Assembly: GCA_015657535.1 (NCBI GenBank)
Contig: JADHZB010001183.1
Coordinates: 1-49,680, forward strand
Source of the DNA: Nephromyces sp. MM_2019
Lineage: Eukaryota; Apicomplexa; Aconoidasida; Nephromycida
Direction: 5' to 3'
Length of the DNA: 49,680 nucleotides
Positions 1-10,902 of the stretch are shown in pieces. The number at the start of each line of letters is the position of its first letter. The first letter of the stretch is position 1. The translations under genes and the position numbers were made by a program. The notes beneath the pieces are model-generated. The model saw nothing but the letters and a program-made list of their open reading frames with translations, made no database searches and had not been told where the DNA came from.

Positions 1-3000
1 AAACAGCGATTTAAACTCTTTCCATGCCAGCAAATCTGCTACAAAGTCGTTTTCTGTGTTTTTTGCCCACTTTTTCCTCGCTTCTCGGCTATCCAGCGTC
101 GTCTTCAGCATCGAAAGCAGGCGTTGCTTGGCATGGAAACTGCCTTGGTCTTCAGCTTTTCCTCCCACACTGGCTACAGCCTTTGGAAGTACGTGGATAT
201 TGGAGAACTCAAAGAGAGTTCCATGCCAAGTAGAGTTTATTGCTGCTAAACTCACTGCCTCCTCCAGAAACCCAAAGAGAAGAGAGAAGAAGATGATACG
301 AGAATCTCTGATTTCACAGGGAAGAAGAGCGTAAAATTTGCCTAAACCGGTGAGGCTATCTATTCGTTTGAGCTTGAGCTCCCAGGGGAAGGCGCCTGAG
401 GGGAGTGGGGGGGGTGATGTGGGGGATGGGTAAGGGGAGGGTGCAAGGGGAGGGGGGGTGCACGTCATGTGTGTATGTTGGTGGGGTGTTGTGTGTCGTG
501 TCTACAACTTAGCGCCTGGATGTGTGGTGGTATTTATGCTGGCATGTTGATATGTTCTGCTGTGTGTGTTGGTGTGCTTGTGGGTATGATACATCAGGTC
601 AGGACTGAGTCACAAGATCGCATGTTGGAGAAACATTGGCTTAAGCTTCATAAACGGTTAAATGCCACACACAAAGTGGCGCAAGGGGAAAAACGCATTA
701 TCGAGGCAAAAACCAATGGTAAAATGCTACTAAATGCACAGAAATTCACACACACATATACAAATATACAGACATACACGCACACACTAGCTGGCTTAGC
801 TTTTACCATAAGAGAGAAGTAGCGACATGGTGTTTTCAATCGTTAAGTCTTCAGGAGGGGCTAAACACTGCCTCAGAAGAAAGAAAGGAGAGGGCTTCTT
901 CAAGAAACCATCAAAGGACAACATCAGCTCCAATACAACCTGCACACACACACCAGGAGAGATACACACACACCACATTAGCAAGCACGCGCATATCACA
1001 AAAAAAACACACAAACTCTCGCATACCTGATCAAGTGCACACTCCTTAAGAGAAGATGAAGGAAAGTCAGACAACGTACAATAAAACTCCTCAGGAACCA
1101 GTCGAAATACCAGCCCATCAGTGTATCTACCAACCCTCCCTTTCCTCTGTTCACAAGCAGACTTTGAGGCCCAGCACAATCCATACTTAGTAGCTAAGTG
1201 GCTGGCTTTATACTCGCCACGCTGAAGCACATACACATTAGATAAGACTTTCATTGGAACATAAAATAGAATTCCTTCAACAAAACACACACACAAGAAA
1301 AGTTCGTCATGATAATACACACACCACAAGAGAAATAAGCCTTTCTTTGCAATAGACACAAGCGAAACCTTTCGTTCTTCGCGCACACACACAAGAGAAG
1401 CCCTTCATCACAACGAACGCACACAAGAAAAGCCTTTCACTTTCTTCACACACAGAATCACGGGTTCACAGCATCAAATCGACACACACAAACACATATA
1501 AATCTCAATAAAGGGAAACATAAGCCCCACCAGCATATAGATCACACGCCTTGCTCAGCCTAAACACTGCATCAATCTCCAACACACAATACCCCCATAT
1601 GGCACACACACACAACCGACAAACCTTGATCAATCCAAAGTCAATCACACACAACACACCCTTGAGGGTTATCGAGCTCTCAGCAACATTAGTGGCTAGG
1701 ATAACTTTCAGTGTGCCAGCACGAGGAGGTTCATCAACTCTTCTATAGACTTCTTCTCTTGACTGCCCATGAAGATGAATTATAGTGAATTGATTGCTGA
1801 AGTTTTCCAAGTAGTTACTCATACTGAATATCTCTGCTTTACCTGAAGAGGAAGTAAGTGTACGTACACCACCGGCTTTATGTGCTTAGCATGTCAAACG
1901 CACACAGAGTCACAGAGTCACACCCAGGGTCACATACACGCAGTCATACATAGCCACATACACACGCCACACACATAAATGCATACACGCGTAAAAACAC
2001 TGTGTTGGGGAGCTTGGAGGTTCTTGTAACATACAGCAGGAGAGGTTAGAGGTCCTTGCAATACAAACGGAAGGAAAGCTTACAGGGTCTTCACACACAC
2101 AATAACCAACAGCATAGCAAGTACACAGGAAGTGTTAAAGCAACGCTAAATGCATGGAAAGTTCACCATCCATCCGCACACACACACTTTCTCGTGAGAA
2201 TCCTATCATACCATATATCTGAGGAAACAACAACAACTTAACCTAAGTTCACCTTTATAAAACACACGAAAACTTAAAGTTACCTCTTGGAATTTGCCCC
2301 AAAACCACACCCCCCACCCTAATTCCAACCCACCCCACCAGGAAGAAACACCAGGATGCAATCCATATTAAAGCCCTCTTCAACACCACCAGCAATCCTC
2401 CCGCCAGCACCACGCGCACTCCAATTCTTCTCTCCTACCCGAAGACCTCCTGGCCCTGTATGTACACCCTTTAAACCGCCATCTTCAACAAAACTTTGCC
2501 TACCAAAGCCGTAAGATGTACTGCTCGGTACACACCCCCCTCTTCCCACCTCCCACCTTCCACCACCACCACGTAAAAGCTGCTCTTTGAAGATAGCTTC
2601 CTCCTTCTTGAACCCAGTCAAAAGCTCATATAGTAGCAAGCAGATATCACAGCAGATTCTCATACTATCCAATACACCGTGAGACTTTGGAATGCTCGGC
2701 TGGCCGACATTGAAATACGAGGAGATTAAGCTGCTCATCGCAGAGGAATGGCGTTGCTTGCGACGAGTAGTATAAGGAGGAAGTAGCTCCTTAGGAGTTT
2801 CTTTTGTAGAGGTTTCCCGGCAGATTAACAGGTTTTCTAGGAAACTTTGGGGGGAGGGAGTGTAGCGAAACCCTCTGCTTCTCGAAGAAGAGGAAAAGGC
2901 AGAAGGAGAAAAGGCAGAAACAGAAAGATCTAATGTCATAGTAGCACCAGAAATCACCAAAGTTTTCATCGAATTTGATAACGAGGAGGAGGCATCTTTA

Positions 3001-6000
3001 TCAACAACAGGAAAATCGCCTTTTCCCGAGTGGTGAACAGCCTGAGATGATGAAGAATCTCCTCCATTGCTAAACGTTGGCGGGTTTGCTCTATTTCCAG
3101 CTGAAAACGCTGAAGCTACTGCAGGAAAAGAGGGATTCTCGGCATTCTTTGGAAGAGAGCTTCTGCTGGGAGACGATTCGCTATCTGTATGCTCTGGTTC
3201 CACCTCCTGAGATCTTCCCGGTATGTTTGTAGGAAGCGATTCGTTCGAAGCGCTAAAATCATCCAGCAGCACAATACGCTGCCTCTGAGCAGTACTTGGA
3301 TTAGTATCAACGCAGATACTGTCATTGAAAGAAGTACGAGGAGGAGGAGGAGGATAACACACAACAGAATTTGCTTCTTTTCTCTCTGATCCGCCTCCTA
3401 CCACCCTCATCAAGCTAAAGGGGCGTTTTGATTGAAAGAGCTTCGCTATATCATCCAAGTACAGTACACTGGTATTGAAGAGGGACCCTGATGCTATGCA
3501 AAGATGAGGATGTTTATCTGGGGGGGTTGAGTGTGGAGGAAGTTTTGTTGGAGGTTTCACTGCAGCCGCAGTAGAGTGTAGCTCCTCTTCAACCTCTAGA
3601 ACCTCTTGACGCTGAGTGATTGAACCGGTGCTAGTATTACTGTTATTGCTTATACAGGTGATTGTTTCACGACATGCGGCCCCACCCGTAACACACACTT
3701 CATCTGAAGAAGAGTGTGAAACTTTGCTGTTTCCCACTGCATTTTCCTGGTGCATCTGCCGCTCTTTTTCATCTTCACGGGTTGAAGATGGGTTTTGTAG
3801 ACTTTTTGAGTGGATTTTTCTGGCGTTGTTGGATTCTGAGGTGGTTTTGCTGGAGCTTTGGCTATTTTTCTGCGTTTTCTCAGATTCTCTTGCGTTTTTC
3901 TGCGTTATTGCTGCTTCTTTGATGATTTTTCCGGTTTTATCAACTTCTCTAATTGCCTCTTGTGAAGTTTCAGAGCCACAAGCTCTCACAGAAGACGACG
4001 AGGGGCTGCTTAAATCACTAACCTGATACTCCACCGGAGAAGCCATCAAAAAATCATCATTTGAATCGCTTCCGTCGTTTTGGACATTCATCATGAAGTC
4101 AAACTCATCAAACTGAAGATTAGACGTTTTCTTCTCATTGACAGGAGCCACGCACACCGGTGAAGCAGAGTTGACGGCAGGTAGGAGTTCTGATGAGAAG
4201 ATGGACACACACACACACACACCAAGAAATAGAAATAAGGAGATAGAGCGAGTGAGAGAGAAAAAAAAAAGAAAAATTAATATATATACACGGAGGGCGA
4301 CTGATATAGGGAAATAGAGAGAGCGATTTTTATATATACACACACACGTATAAAAGCCCAGAAGTAGAGAGCTGCAGCCTGTACTTATACCGGAGATAGA
4401 CGTAAAAAAATTGAAGAGATCCCTAAAAGGAAACAAAAGCTTTCAAAATTCGCAGCGAATTTTCATAGTTAAGTTTGTAACGAGGTTAAAGTAGCGTGGG
4501 TTTCCTTTATCTTCAGGGCAGTTAAACCAGTTAATTGGAAGCGTGAAATCTAAGGATTTCTCCTTAGTGTAGAATCAGATTATCAGCAACACAATCGCAC
4601 AAGAAGATGATGCAGGCGTGATAGGTGAGGCAACTAAAAACAGCATTCTTCTTTGTGACTAGTAACACACCACTTTTATGGTGAAGATAAGAACTTCAAA
4701 AACAAGCAGAAGATACGTTACAGGGGCATATTTATATATTAAATCCATCACACACACGCATATCATACATGCCACAAAAGTGTACACCATAAATGCCACA
4801 AACAAGGCAAAATACACACACACACACACAGATACGTACACACAGTCCTCTACCCCCCCCCCTAAACCCCCTAAAGTGCCTCCTACCCAATCAACTCATT
4901 TCAATAAAAAACTCCCCAAAATCCGCTAGAATCACCCATTTTTTGATAAAAAAAGTCGAATTTCCCTCACAAACCAGCATTTTTAGCTTTCGCTTTATCT
5001 TCTGCATCTTCACTGGAGTCAGTAGAATCCGGGTTTTCACAGCTTCTTCGCATCTCTTCCTCAAACTTGAGCAACGATTCTTTGGAAAAATAGTGTGTAA
5101 ACTCATCAGGAGCCATCGTTGCGGACATTAGAATAACTTTAAAGCTTCCTCCTGTTGTGGGCTCTACTTTCCCTCCACTTGAAGAATTTTGTCGCTGCCC
5201 TTTCTGCGCCGATTTCCGCCCTTGAGTACGATCTACAGCCTGGGAAGGCAAAAGAGTAGAAGCTTCTATCTGATTGCCTTTGGATGCCACACACACACAT
5301 GCAGATAAGCACACACACGCAGACGTGCACACACACACACACCCACACATACACACACAGATACATACATTACATATATACATACAGACAGATATACAAA
5401 ACCCCGCACACTCCTCACCCATCCCCACCCTCCCACCATATTTTGAATAAATCTCTCGGATTTCATGCCTACTGCACTAAAATACTTTAGCAAAAGCATA
5501 CTAATCTCCATATCTGTGTCTCTCTCATGGATTTCATCCAAAATCAGATGCGTCCACTTCCAATCGTTTAAGTATTTGTACATCTCAACATCGTAGTTAT
5601 CAGATATGAAGGCGCTGTAGAGCACTGAATGCCCTTTACTTTGTATTTCAAAGCAAAGATACTTCCTCAGTAAGCCATAAGTTATCACCATTATCCTAGT
5701 CCTTATACTCTTCACTGGGGCGCTAAAACCCACGTGATAGCCTACTATACCACCGGCTAAAAGACGAAAAAAGGGGGGGGGTGTGGGGATTGGGAGAGTA
5801 GGGGGGAGAGGAGTAGGGTAAACAGTGTAGAATAGAAAAAGGAAAAGCACACGGAAACACAGAAAAACACGCAAACAGAAACACACAAAAAAGCACAAAC
5901 TCACACACTATGAAAGATGAAAGGTACTACGTAGAGGTAGCAAATAGCCCATAGGCTTAAAAAAGGGTTATATTTTAATGTGGAGAAAATCATTTAAAAT

Positions 6001-7361
6001 GAAAAGCAGTGGGTTGTGAAGAGGGTTATATGGAAAGAAGAAAAGTAGAAAAGTAGCTTCTATCAGTTGATAAGTTAAAAGTGTAGGGCAGATATGAGCA
6101 ATAGAAGAAAGCTGGAATTTTTTGGATGCAGTAAAACTAAGTTTTTCTCTGCTTTTCTCGTGTTTTTGCTGTTTTAATCGGTTTTTCTGCCGCTTTATCG
6201 GTTTCTCTCTCTTTCACTCTCATTTCCCCCCCTTCATTCTTTTTCCCCCTCTTTTCTCTGTCTCTCTTCTACCCCTTTCCGCCTAAAGAATTTGTTTAGT
6301 ATTATGCGATTTTCCTCGCGATCGCAAAACCTGCTAAATACCCAACCCTTGGCACAGATGTAGGATTAGCAAAAAAAGCATACTTGAAGCAAAAACGATG
6401 CTCCAACAAAAAAACCTATGATCGAGCAGCTAGAAATAACCCAAAATTTCAGAGGAAACATAGAAAAAACGTTTTCTTTTTGTCAATCAATCACTCCCAA
6501 AAGAAAGAACCTACTCCTATCCGAGATTCTTAAGCTTTGCAAGTTGCAATTTAATACCAAAATCTACGCAGCGAGAAAAAACCCTATTAAAGCAGCAGAC
6601 ACATAAACTTCCCATTGGCAGGAGAACTTGATTCTTCAAAAAAGCAGCATCAAAATGCGTACTGAGGAGAAGAAAATCATTCGCATATATATACACTAGC
6701 TAAAGTATTGGAACAAAATCTGTCATTAAAGGGAATATCCTAATAAATATCTCCCGTAAGCTACTTCTGCAAGCCCCGCCCCTTCTCCGATATAAAAATC
6801 CGTCTAAATCCCAACTATATTATCGGAAACACTACAAAAATGAAGAATCTTCCTAATAACTCTCCCCCCGGAAAGCAGTCCCTCCCGTTCTCCAACACAA
6901 AAAAAAACAATCTTTGGCTGCCAATCATATATATATGAGATAATACTGGCCAAAACCAAAACAATGCTTACTCTACATCCTTGCCATGGAGGAGGTAATA
7001 AATCCCTGCGATTTCCTTTAAACCTCATAAAAAAAACAGATTTCAAACATAAAGCTTACTCACGTCTTTCCATCCCTTCAATTTCCAAGGCTAACCGATA
7101 GGCCACCTTCTTCACTGCATAACGGCGCGGCTGGGCGATGAGGATATGAGAGTGGATACGATGCCTAAATATTATCTTTGGGACCTGCGTGGTTTTCCCG
7201 GAACCGGTGGCCCCAGTGATAACAACGGCCCTCTCATCAGTTTCAAGCAGGCGAAGTATCTCATCATGAGCCTTGAACGCCTGGAGAGGACGTCCCTCTG
7301 GAGCTATATGTGGGCTCCAGCAGCATGGAAATTGATAAGGAAGTGAGGGAGTAGCCGCCAT
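1..7361 (-). CDS. DEIH/DEAH-box RNA helicase, TDRD9-like, 8 exons, 3' end beyond window
   Basis: This is a superfamily 2 ATP-dependent RNA helicase. Exons, in gene order, are 7361-7064, 5756-5437 (or 5419, a second in-phase donor), 5269-4975, 4189-2339, 1842-1625, 1221-1027, 939-807 and 395-1. All joins are GT..AG and phase-matched, giving about 1,235 residues with no stop at the edge. Visible motifs are: I GATGSGKTTQVP (about residue 50), Ia AQPRRYAVKKVA, II LILDEIHERD (about 171-180, DEIH not DEAH), III ILMSATM (about 255), IV ILVFLPG (about 915), V ATNVAESSIT and VI EQRKGRVGR. The last exon enters the HA2 region (SLTGLGKFYALLP). Motif VI and the following VVLELML...LAPPEDLTIENTM stretch most resemble TDRD9/Spindle-E, with DHX36 or YTHDC2 as alternatives. 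No Tudor domain is visible, but the C-terminus is missing. The start ATG at 7361 gives a short leader before the helicase core. Confidence 0.88.
396..806 (-). other. Helicase intron 7 (TG at donor side, CA/C-rich at acceptor side)
   Basis: On the sense strand the intron starts with gtaaaa, followed within 20 bases by TGTGTG-type runs. It ends in a stretch rich in CACAC and C before cccctcag. It joins LLLSYG to AFPWELK in phase 1 and restores the HA2 region. Confidence 0.75.
1285..1457. repeat. Diverged ~32-bp minisatellite in helicase intron 5
   Basis: About five degenerate units each combine a CACACA run with a spacer like CAAGARAAGCCTTTC on the plus strand. The array lies within the intron 1222-1624, whose sense strand is TG-rich throughout. 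The spacers differ by several bases from unit to unit, so this is an old array. Confidence 0.6.
2339..4189 (-). other. Long low-complexity insertion exon of the helicase (exon 4)
   Basis: This 1,851-base exon lies between helicase motifs III and IV, where related enzymes have roughly 100-130 residues. Here motif III (about 255) and motif IV (about 915) are some 660 residues apart. The inserted sequence is rich in Ser, Asn, Glu and Lys. It is interrupted near residue 550 by SVLYLDDIAKLF, which matches the conserved strand (FYLxDI-like) that normally follows motif III. A more structured helical stretch (RICCDICLLLYELLTGF) precedes motif IV. The reading frame is open throughout and enters motif IV in phase, so the insertion is translated unless an internal intron is spliced out. 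I see no convincing internal splice pair. Confidence 0.75.
4205..4222. repeat. (CA)n tract abutting a 3' splice site
   Basis: On the sense strand of the helicase this is a (TG)n run ending about 15 bases before the acceptor tctcatcag at 4190. A TG run this close to a 3' splice site could influence acceptor use, as reported for UG-binding proteins in animals. That role is inference here. Confidence 0.7.
5283..5365. repeat. CA/TG-rich short intron of the helicase
   Basis: The intron between exons 2 and 3 is only about 150-170 bases and almost all of it reads TG-rich on the sense strand. Two in-phase donors exist: gtgggа-type (exon end 5437) and gtgagg (exon end 5419). Their use would differ by six residues. 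Confidence 0.65.
5757..7063 (-). other. Helicase intron 1, 1.3 kb
   Basis: This is the longest intron of the helicase gene. It starts gtgagt and ends with a C/T-rich tract and cttttag. Most of it is AT-rich without repeats; only the last 150 bases carry TGTGTG on the sense strand. I see no coding exon inside it. Joining its flanks fuses GMERR to PGGIVGYHVG, a normal DEAH helicase continuity. Confidence 0.7.
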
Positions 7362-7770
7362 TACATATATACCTGCAGGGAAACGAGGGTCCTCCCTAAA
7401 AAGTCAGCCCCTCTTGATTGGAAAAACTCCCTACTGCCTCTCAGTTGCTAAATTGTACATACTCTAATTATAACCCAGACAATAAAAAAAATAAAAATGA
7501 AAAACCAGGACAGTCGTTACATCGAGTGTACGTATAGTGACCAACAGCAGTAAATGTGGGCAGATGCCGCGGTATCAAATGAAGAAGGGAAAAAACCCTT
7601 CATGACAAATTCAAAGAAAGAAAAGACTTCCCAAGCACACACTCATTTTTGGATATTTGATTGAAGTTTTAACCGTGAAAAACGCATAAGAATCTCTGCT
7701 TTTCAAAGGGAGGGAAGCACAGATTCGGGAAATTTGCACTTAGAGTACTCTCTGTTAGGGTAGCCTACAG

Positions 7771-7947
7771 TGGGACAAGGGGGGGGTTTGGGTGGTTTGC
7801 AAAAGCCTAGTGCGCGCGCAGGGCAAGCTTTTGTATGGTGTTGATAGCGCTGACCAGCTTTTGCTGTGGGCCTCAATAGTAACTGTAATTTTTGTGGTGA
7901 GCACTATAACTTTGTTTGTTATTCATATTTTACATCATTGTATTTAA
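7771..7947 (+). CDS. Candidate last exon of a small tail-anchored protein
   Basis: An open frame without an ATG runs to a TAA at 7945. Possible acceptors are cctacag before 7771 and gcgcag before 7822. The translation ends in LLYGVDSADQLLLWASI, a hydrophobic segment of about 20 residues and a short HHCI tail, which is the shape of a tail-anchored membrane protein. No upstream exon or start was found with confidence; an ATG at 7497 is one possibility. Open runs of this length occur by chance in such DNA, so this rests on composition only. Confidence 0.28.
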   Translation, partial: WDKGGVWVVCKSLVRAQGKLLYGVDSADQLLLWASIVTVIFVVSTITLFVIHILHHCI

Positions 7948-8479
7948 TATATAGATAATGAAGTAGAGGAGAAATATCCAATTTCAAGGTCAAAAAAGAG
8001 CCCCTCGTGGGGAACCCTTTTGTTCGATCCTGCTTAATATCTTCCGATACGCCGTGTTTAACAAGGTTTTTATTTTATGCTGCTGACCGAGAGAACGGCC
8101 TCTAATTTTATATGTAGCGCATTATTGGTGACAATGCACAGCGTCACTCCCTGTACATTACAAGGTGAGTAAATTTTCCTGGATGGTACTATTTGAAACG
8201 AAAGGGTTATTGGAAAACGCCGAGTTAGTCGTTGGAAAAACCCCCGGATTGCAAGAAAAAACGTGGGGTTAATTGAAAGAACATCGGGTTAATTGAAAAA
8301 AAGTCTATAAAAGAGCATCTGGCAATTATTTGGTCATTCCACGTTGCCTTTGCTGCATGTACAGTAAAGCTCTATTTGAGCGCTATTTTTTCTTCTTCAC
8401 AATAAACTTATAAGCACATACCATTTTAGGTAATACTTTTATTCATGGGCTTGCTCCTTATGATCTCGCCTAGGATAAA

Positions 8480-8701
8480 ATGCAGAATGATTCCGCAGGT
8501 ATAACCTCAAAAAACTGGGAAAGAACCGCTACCCCTCAGTCTCAACTGTACATGCATTGGCTCAGACAAAGAATCCAGGACATTCTAGGAAGATATCCAT
8601 ATATATCTTGCAAAAACTGTTTTAAATTATATGCTCACCCAGGAATGTTCAACAGATTAAGGGAACTTTCCTCGTGTGCAAAATCGAAACTTTTACCTTA
8701 A
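8480..8701 (+). CDS. Hypothetical 73-residue ORF
   Basis: The ATG lies 12 bases after a plausible acceptor (cgcctag at 8473), so this could be a short gene or a last exon. The translation is basic and mixed in composition, with a helical stretch MHWLRQRIQDILG and two Cys (SCKNCF). I recognise no family. The length alone is not significant for DNA of this composition. Confidence 0.3.
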   Translation: MQNDSAGITSKNWERTATPQSQLYMHWLRQRIQDILGRYPYISCKNCFKLYAHPGMFNRLRELSSCAKSKLLP

Positions 8702-9303
8702 CAATTCGCTAAATAAACTACTAGTGGAGTGCTCTATTTCATAATTTTAAGTATTGCTTCAATAAAGTAGTCTAATGCTAAAAGGCAAGAAGTTTGGAAA
8801 ATTCTATAATATGCTCCTAGGCTTATTATGATTCAAAAAGTGGTTTAATTTAAGGTGGCAGGTCACATCATTCAACGTGTTATATTCCACCTATAATTCA
8901 GAGGTAGAACATCTATGAAATTTCCCTTTTTTCAGATTGAATTTTTGTAAAGCCATGCGTGCCATTATTGATGCAGTAGCAAGTTAGGGTATCTTGGATT
9001 CATCTACGTTTGCCTTGTCATAGTATGGTTTAGCGCATTTCTATATAGCAAAAAATTCAGTTTGCTGTAGGTGTCCACGTTTTAGGCCTTGCGATGTACA
9101 AGTGTATAAGCGTACACACCAAAGAATCTCTCTTTATACGCTCATTTATACGATGCCATATAAAGATAATACCTGCTATTTTCAAGCAAGGCGGGCATTT
9201 TCATAGACGTTTCTCCAGTCCTTTGCAAGGTTATCCACAAAGTTGCACGCACGACTAGTAGTTTCTTGTCAAACGTTCTTGAATCACGTGTGATTAAACG
9301 ATA

Positions 9304-9483
9304 ATGTATAGGTTTTTCGTGCAGTTTCTACAGACTTCCATCGATGAAAGCATCCACTCCGATAGTTCGCCATGTCTCGTAGTCCGCGAGGTTTCACACG
9401 GAAAGAACCATATAAAGTTAAAAGCTGTGCGACTGGAGCGAATGATAATACTACTAGTGAATAGGATAAGTAAGGTACTTTGA
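9304..9483 (+). CDS. Hypothetical 59-residue ORF
   Basis: The frame opens with an ATG just after an in-frame stop and ends at TGA 9481. Composition is protein-like (SIDESIHSDSSPC, then a basic-hydrophobic tail LERMIILLVNRISK). A possible donor gtactt follows the AAG at 9475, so it could be a first exon. A second small ORF with one hydrophobic segment (SWITGSIVCMVVC) follows at about 9500-9660. Neither has recognisable homology. Confidence 0.22.
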   Translation: MYRFFVQFLQTSIDESIHSDSSPCLVVREVSHGKNHIKLKAVRLERMIILLVNRISKVL

Positions 9484-10677
9484 CGGTGAGATAAGAATCA
9501 TTATGAATAAGATGATTAATGTACTGAATAAAATGAGAAAGTCACCGTGTATGACCAAAGCATTGCGTACCATCGCATGTTGTTTCTTATCATGGATAAC
9601 TGGAAGCATTGTTTGTATGGTTGTTTGTTTCGATGAAAGTAAGAAAATCGCTGTAGCTTCGTGAAAAAACCCGTAAAAAGTATACATGAGGTAGGCTTCT
9701 GCAAGAGAATAATCGATAGTGAACCAGCCTTGAAACCTACTCCTTAATTGCCGCAGTTTATCCTATTATAAGGATATACAGACTATTACCAGCTGAGCTA
9801 CCCCATGGCTAACAAAATAGTGTTAAGAAAATTTAGATGGTGGCAACGCTTTCCCAAGGAGACAAAATTTATTCATGGGTGGAAGAACATTGCCCCTGGA
9901 AGATTTTTTTGAAATATTTTCTAACATTTCCCATGCAATAGATTTGCTATTATCTATTATTTTTTGAGTAGATTTAACAATTTTAACGATTTCTCTTTCT
10001 AATAGTTTTCTAATTATAAACGACTTCTATGATTCTGCACAGGAAGGTATGTGACATCGAATACCCAATGTGGGTGAATGGCTATTATCCCTGAAAGCCT
10101 CCATATTTGGCACTTGCTGGATTGAATTAGTGCTTCGCTAGCATTGGAATTTATCTTATATTTATAATGGTTGTTTCGCATTGTATTTTTATCAGAATGG
10201 ATCTGCATTTTGAATTTAACCTATTCATATCTAAAATTGGGTTTCAAGTTTTTTTTTGCCTGGCACTTATATTTTTGTTAAATTTATAAAAAAATACATA
10301 CGTAAACGCGGTGGTAGAATATCCTTTAGCTTGTGGGTAAAGCGTTATGTTCTTTCAAACGCAGCGTCCAGAACTTCACTGTGCTAATGTTTTTTTTGGA
10401 TGAGTATAGGAGACTCTGATGTCATAATACACATTGAAGTTAAAACAAACTTTTGAAAAATGTTTTTAAGTGTTGAATGCCATTTTATTGAAATTATATT
10501 TTTAATTGAAATTAATGCCCTTAATTGTAGGAATAAACAAGGTAATGTATTACCTTTCTAGGCAACTATAGGAGAAAAAAGTTTCTTGAAACGAATACTT
10601 TTGTTAACTAGGTGAAGCGTGTATAAGCTAATTCATGCTCAGTTATACGAAATTTGCTGGGACTTGCCTGAAAGTTT

Positions 10678-10902
10678 ATGCAGTTGCAAGCAAGGAGTAA
10701 AGATAATCTAATTGGAGGTAATACACTAGAAACACTTTATATAAAAGTCACTCCAAAGTCTGTTAAGCATAAGTCCAAAACTGATGCAAGCAGTGGAGGG
10801 ATGATGCCATTAAGTCGGCGCTCTAAATTATATATCCACGTGGAAAAGCTAGCGACTATTAGAAAAAGACTTCAAGGTGTGGTCGAATTATTAAGAATAT
10901 GA
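10678..10902 (+). CDS. Hypothetical 74-residue basic ORF
   Basis: An ATG-initiated frame encodes a basic, soluble-looking peptide ending in a helical segment (YIHVEKLATIRKRLQGVVEL). No family is recognised. It is listed because it is better than average for this region, but it may be chance. Confidence 0.22.
   Translation: MQLQARSKDNLIGGNTLETLYIKVTPKSVKHKSKTDASSGGMMPLSRRSKLYIHVEKLATIRKRLQGVVELLRI

Noticed and set aside
3116..4026. ORFs of 66-136 codons over helicase exon 4 in other frames
   Set aside because: They are shadows of the serine-rich coding exon.
9735..9805. tRNA-like A box (TAGCTCAGCTGG on the minus strand)
   Set aside because: The D-arm does not close, no acceptor stem partner is found and the downstream B-box match (GTTTCAAGG) is poor, so no cloverleaf forms.
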